Positions 33,733-34,292 of a stretch of DNA of 34,292 nucleotides are shown piece after piece (position 1 is the first letter of the stretch; the number at the start of each line of letters is the position of its first letter). The DNA lies in contig JAFZUL010000087.1 of assembly GCA_017618355.1 (NCBI GenBank), positions 1-34,292 on the forward strand, written 5' to 3'. This stretch comes from Muribaculaceae bacterium (GTDB lineage: Bacteria; Bacteroidota; Bacteroidia; Bacteroidales; Muribaculaceae). The position numbers and the translations under genes are program-made. The notes under the pieces are model-generated. The model was given only the letters and a program-made list of their open reading frames with translations. It searched no databases and had not been told where the DNA came from.

Positions 33733-34292
33733 TTACTCTGCTTTGCCATCGCTGCCAAGCACTTCGATGATTTTGTGCTTGTAGAGCTTGGTCATCTCGT
33801 CGCGAGCAGGACCACAATACTTGCGTGGGTCAAACTCACCTGGTTTCTCAGCGAATACCTTGCGTACTGCTGCTGTGAAGGCGAGACGGCTGTCGCTGTC
33901 GATGTTGATTTTGCAAACTGCACTCTTGGCGGCCTTGCGGAGCTGCTCCTCGGGGATGCCTACTGCATCGGGCATCTTGCCTCCGTGAGTGTTGATAATG
34001 TCAACATACTCCTGTGGAACTGAAGATGAGCCGTGAAGCACGATGGGGAAGCCTGGAAGTTTCTCCATGATGGCGTCGAGAACGTCGAATGCCAATGGGG
34101 GAGGAACGAGCTTGCCTGTCTGTGGGTCGCGGGTGCACTGCTCGGGCTTGAACTTGTAAGCGCCGTGGCTGGTACCAATAGAGATTGCCAGAGAGTCGCA
34201 GCCTGTTCGGGTAGCGAAGTCGATAACCTCCTCGGGCTTAGTGTAATGTGATTCCTCGGCCTGGACGTCGTCCTCAACGCCAGCGAGCACAC
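33733..34292 (-). CDS. fba: Class II fructose-bisphosphate aldolase, C-terminal part (cut by window edge)
   Basis: The visible 186 residues run off the right edge, so the N-terminus and first zinc ligands are missing. A GTG at 34290 is internal, not a start. The segment has GVEDDVQAEESHYT, ISIGTSHGAYKF with the metal-binding histidine, PIVLHGSSSVPQEY and CKINIDSDSRLAFTAAVRKV (the phosphate-binding NIDSD). These are class II zinc aldolase motifs of the long-loop type. The enzyme splits fructose-1,6-bisphosphate in glycolysis and runs in reverse in gluconeogenesis. A clear terminator follows. Confidence 0.95.
   Translation of the reverse strand, partial: VLAGVEDDVQAEESHYTKPEEVIDFATRTGCDSLAISIGTSHGAYKFKPEQCTRDPQTGKLVPPPLAFDVLDAIMEKLPGFPIVLHGSSSVPQEYVDIINTHGGKMPDAVGIPEEQLRKAAKSAVCKINIDSDSRLAFTAAVRKVFAEKPGEFDPRKYCGPARDEMTKLYKHKIIEVLGSDGKAE

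Overview
The window looks like a chromosomal segment of a Bacteroidales bacterium (phylum Bacteroidota), possibly a gut Muribaculaceae- or Prevotellaceae-type genome; the family assignment is only a guess. The evidence is the pyrG-yidC pair, the DUF4286-ruvC pair, BspA-like leucine-rich repeat surface proteins, a type IX-like C-terminal sorting domain, a Bacteroidota-style SRP RNA, and repeated matches to the Bacteroidota promoter (TTG, 18-20 nt spacer, TAnnTTTG). Most of the window is ordinary core and accessory chromosome. No phage, CRISPR array or rRNA/tRNA gene was recognised.

Layout. 1-119: probable end of an IS3-like insertion sequence leaving the left edge. 277-5573 (+): pyrG, yidC, a membrane-anchored GH25 lysozyme and a small exported protein. 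5756-8866 (-): two tandem BspA-like LRR proteins, of which only the upstream one keeps a C-terminal sorting domain. 8867-9727: an 861-base gene-poor stretch with orphan promoters, decayed coding-like remnants and a cluster of mini-palindromes. 9728-10753 (-): threonine aldolase, divergent from 10894-13986 (+): engB, a sialidase-like protein, a nitroreductase and a DUF2520 Rossmann protein. 13994-16221 (-): a polyphosphate-polymerase-type (VTC) protein, DUF4956 membrane protein and DUF2490 barrel, read as one operon. 16369-18100 (-): GYF_2-CD225 protein, DUF2752 protein and a family 2 glycosyltransferase. 18238-20199 (-): speA arginine decarboxylase. 20466-26570 (+): mtgA, an aspartate aminotransferase, a lipoprotein, a 700-residue exported protein and a phosphoesterase. 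26675-26780 (+): SRP RNA gene. 26971-27498 (+): a deoxyribosyltransferase-like protein. 27560-33540 (-): ruvC, DUF4286, a Gly/Asn-rich exported protein, a Fur-family regulator, two Pmp3/YqaE proteins (one only 52 residues), a WG-repeat lipoprotein and a YoeB-type toxin with its antitoxin. 33733-34292 (-): the C-terminal part of a class II fructose-bisphosphate aldolase leaving the right edge.

How the genes fit together. Tight overlaps (ATGA at engB/sialidase-like and nitroreductase/DUF2520, TGATG at CD225/DUF2752, 11 nt in the toxin-antitoxin pair) mark translationally coupled units. The least understood groups are the VTC-DUF4956-DUF2490 operon (candidate polyphosphate or related anionic polymer synthesis at the membrane), the CD225-DUF2752-glycosyltransferase operon, and the lipoprotein/700-residue protein/phosphoesterase run. 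Between genes there are two recurrent kinds of small repeat: short perfect hairpins, and self-similar strings built on words such as GAATGCAGAAT. One palindrome array at 27500-27595 even supplies the last codons of ruvC. These intergenic elements are the strongest candidates for something not commonly described.
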